Assembly: GCA_033720815.1 (NCBI GenBank)
Contig: JAWWBT010000001.1
Location: 47,009 to 111,008, forward strand
Origin: JAWWBS01 sp033720815
GTDB taxonomy: Bacteria > Pseudomonadota > Gammaproteobacteria > Natronospirales > JAJUFS01
Direction: 5' to 3'
Length of the DNA stretch: 64,000 nucleotides
How positions within the stretch are numbered: position 1 is the first letter of the stretch; each line of letters starts with the position of its first letter. The translations under genes were made by a program, and so were the position numbers. Positions 62,192 to 64,000 of this stretch are shown piece after piece. The notes beneath the pieces are model-generated. The model did no database searches and was not told the origin of the DNA. It saw only the letters and a list, made by a program, of their open reading frames with translations.

Positions 62192-64000
62192 ATGAAGACA
62201 CTAATCAACGGGCTGCTTCTTGCAGCCCTGCTCGGCGCATCCGTGCCGGTTACTGCCAGCGCGGCTGAAGCTGACATCCGCGAATTCGTCCAACTGGCGG
62301 AATTCAGTAGCGCCAAGATCTCACCGGAAGGTGGTTTTATTGCCGTTACCGCTCCGTCCGGCAACCAGACGGGGCTCGCCGTGCTGGATATCCGCGAATT
62401 CCCGAAGATCGAGGTACAGGCTGCCTTTCGTGGCGGCCCCTACGAACACGTTTCCGAATTTCACTGGGTCAATGAACGCTACGTGGCGTATACCACGGTC
62501 GAGCAGAAAGCGGCGCTGAACAATCCTGTCCTCACGGGCTATCTCTACGCGCTCGATGTGGAAGCGAAATCGACCGAAATGCATTACGGCCTGGATGGCG
62601 GCGGCGTGTTCCGGTGGTTCGAATTTGTCGACCTGCTGCCAGAGGAGCCGGACTGGATCCTTATTGAAACCTATACGAGTGACCGGACCTACCCGAAGTC
62701 GCTCAAGGTCAACGTGGCAAATGGGCGCACGGATCGCGGTATCGGCAGCCCCCTGGATAACGGACGCCTGTTCGCGGACAGCAATGGCAATATCAGGCTG
62801 GCCAGTGGTGTCGACGACGAGGCCTATCTCCAGATGGCGTGGCGCCCCGATGCGGAAGCCGACTGGGAATCCCTGGAAACCGGTTTCGTGCCCGGAAGTA
62901 GCGAAGTTGCTGTTCTCGGGTTCATCGAAGGCAGCGACGCGTTTGCCCTGCGTATCGAAGGTGAAAACCGGTCCGGCATTTACGGCTTCAACCCTGGAAC
63001 TGGCAAGCTTGAGACTCTCATGGAGTCAGACTCGGTAACCCCGAGCAGGGTCATCGAAGCCCTTGGCAGCCCCAGCCTCACCTCCAGCAAGTCGATCGTT
63101 GGCGCAGTGTTTGCCGATGGGCGCACGGAAAACCGTTTCATCAGCGCTGATGAAATCACGGCAAAGGTTCACGGCCTCCTGGCAAGAAGCTTCCCGGACG
63201 CTCACGCCACCGTCACCTCGAGCACGCGAGACGGTCGCAAGTCGCTGGTCGCCGTGAGCAGTGATCGTCGACCGACGGAATTCCTGCTTTTCGATATCGA
63301 CGCCATGAGCATCGTGCCACTGGTGAAATCCAGGGAGTGGATAGAGCCGGGCGCCATGGGTACACGTAAGCCGGTGTCCTACGAGGCGAGTGATGGCACC
63401 CGGATTCCCGCCTACCTCACATTGCCAGCCGGCAAGGAAGCAGAAGACCTGCCCCTCGTCCTCCTGCCGCATGGCGGGCCTCATGGCATACGCGACTACT
63501 GGGAGTGGGACCTCGATGCGCAGCTGCTCGCGAATCGCGGCTACGCGGTCCTGCAGCCCAATTTCCGCGGCTCGGGTGGCTATGGCCTCGAGTTCGAGGA
63601 GTCGGGTTACGGCCAGTGGGGTACGCGCATGCAGGACGACATGGCTGACGGCGTGAAGTGGGTCATCGACCAGGGCATCGCGGATCCGGAGCGCATCTGC
63701 GTCTACGGAGTCAGCTTCGGCGCCTATTCAGCGGTGCAGCAGATGGTCCGGTTCCCCGAGCTGTACCAGTGTGCCTTCGCTTTCGCCGGCATCTACGATC
63801 TCGAATACCTCATCAACGACGAGGCAAGCAACCGCAACAGCAGCCGGCTGATCGAAGCGAGCATCATTCGCCGCTACCTTGGCGACGACGTGGAAGCATT
63901 GCGTGCGCAGTCCCCGGTCAATCACGCGGACAAGATCAAGGGCACCGTGTTCCTGGCCCACGGCACTGCCGATACCATCGCGCCCCTGGAGCACATGCTG
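62192..64000 (+). CDS. Secreted S9 family prolyl-oligopeptidase-like protein (3' truncated by window)
   Basis: 603 residues are visible before the window ends. Signal peptide cleaved near residue 25 (VTASAA-EA); GATAGGGGA precedes the ATG. A beta-propeller (~30-390) is followed by the hydrolase domain, with nucleophile S508 in YGVSFGAYSA and D594 in HGTADTIAP. The catalytic histidine lies beyond the edge. It is a distant paralogue of the peptidase at 51652. It probably cleaves peptides in the periplasm. Confidence 0.92.
   Translation, partial: MKTLINGLLLAALLGASVPVTASAAEADIREFVQLAEFSSAKISPEGGFIAVTAPSGNQTGLAVLDIREFPKIEVQAAFRGGPYEHVSEFHWVNERYVAYTTVEQKAALNNPVLTGYLYALDVEAKSTEMHYGLDGGGVFRWFEFVDLLPEEPDWILIETYTSDRTYPKSLKVNVANGRTDRGIGSPLDNGRLFADSNGNIRLASGVDDEAYLQMAWRPDAEADWESLETGFVPGSSEVAVLGFIEGSDAFALRIEGENRSGIYGFNPGTGKLETLMESDSVTPSRVIEALGSPSLTSSKSIVGAVFADGRTENRFISADEITAKVHGLLARSFPDAHATVTSSTRDGRKSLVAVSSDRRPTEFLLFDIDAMSIVPLVKSREWIEPGAMGTRKPVSYEASDGTRIPAYLTLPAGKEAEDLPLVLLPHGGPHGIRDYWEWDLDAQLLANRGYAVLQPNFRGSGGYGLEFEESGYGQWGTRMQDDMADGVKWVIDQGIADPERICVYGVSFGAYSAVQQMVRFPELYQCAFAFAGIYDLEYLINDEASNRNSSRLIEASIIRRYLGDDVEALRAQSPVNHADKIKGTVFLAHGTADTIAPLEHML

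Overview
The window is a gene-dense (no gene-free stretch over about 300 bases), high-GC chromosomal segment with no rRNA, tRNA, insertion sequence, prophage or CRISPR array that I can see. PurT, DinB, FadE with a PsrA-like operator, YfbK, GspA/GspB, YadG/YadH, sigma-54 enhancer-binding regulation and many c-di-GMP enzymes point to a free-living Gammaproteobacterium. Secreted S9, M28 and MA-type peptidases, DUF4136 lipoproteins and TonB-domain proteins fit the Xanthomonadales/Chromatiales side (for example Wenzhouxiangella- or Woeseia-like groups). This placement is inference; no marker gene settles it.

Layout. 1-4.5 kb: 3' end of a CPA2 (Kef-type) antiporter, a DUF4136 lipoprotein, purT, and a membrane-anchored serine-hydrolase homologue whose three catalytic motifs are degraded. 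4.6-7.8 kb (minus): an operon of a secreted protein of unknown function, a YtrA-type GntR repressor, an ABC ATPase and permease, and a BON lipoprotein. Its promoter is overlapped by a palindrome of form GTG-N16-CAC. 8.0-12.1 kb: yfbK (VWA lipoprotein), an ECF sigma factor, a membrane protein placed like an anti-sigma factor, and a saccharopine-dehydrogenase-like protein. 12.2-14.1 kb: an MddA-like methyltransferase and mdh. 14.2-22.3 kb: a sigma-54-controlled efflux system (membrane fusion protein, ATPase, two MacB/FtsX permeases, secreted NTF2-like protein, sigma-54 response regulator, histidine kinase), with a textbook -24/-12 promoter and clustered TGTCCG/CGGACA half-sites upstream. 22.4-24.9 kb: fadE.

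24.9-37 kb is rich in c-di-GMP genes: a FIST sensor coupled to a GGDEF-EAL protein, a PAS-GGDEF-EAL protein and a membrane GAF-GGDEF cyclase. Between them lie a DUF4286/zinc-ribbon/DUF3667 protein, a DUF4399 protein and an MFS transporter. 37-45.5 kb: DUF4136 lipoprotein coupled to dinB, gspA-gspB, a DAK2-DegV (FakA/FakB-like) fusion, a secreted metallopeptidase, and a tandem TonB-domain protein. 45.6-54.1 kb: M28 peptidase, REC-REC-GGDEF regulator, DUF1624 and DUF1761 membrane proteins, a cystathionine gamma-synthase-type enzyme and an S9 peptidase. 54.2-57.5 kb: methyltransferase, small membrane protein with a YadG/YadH-type ABC exporter, small hypothetical. 57.5-61 kb: four genes overlapping by one base each (DUF3775, TetR-like, YdjM-like membrane protein, lipase-like hydrolase). 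61-64 kb: DUF4442 thioesterase-like protein, Mpo1-like protein, and a second S9 peptidase cut by the window edge.

The strongest candidate for a self-contained, little-described system is the 14.2-22.3 kb efflux locus. Transporter genes, two-component pair, matching promoter class and a candidate activator-binding cluster all sit together. Second is the GTG-N16-CAC-controlled operon at 4.6-7.8 kb with its unknown secreted first gene. All functional calls are from reading the sequence and recalled family knowledge; no database search was run.
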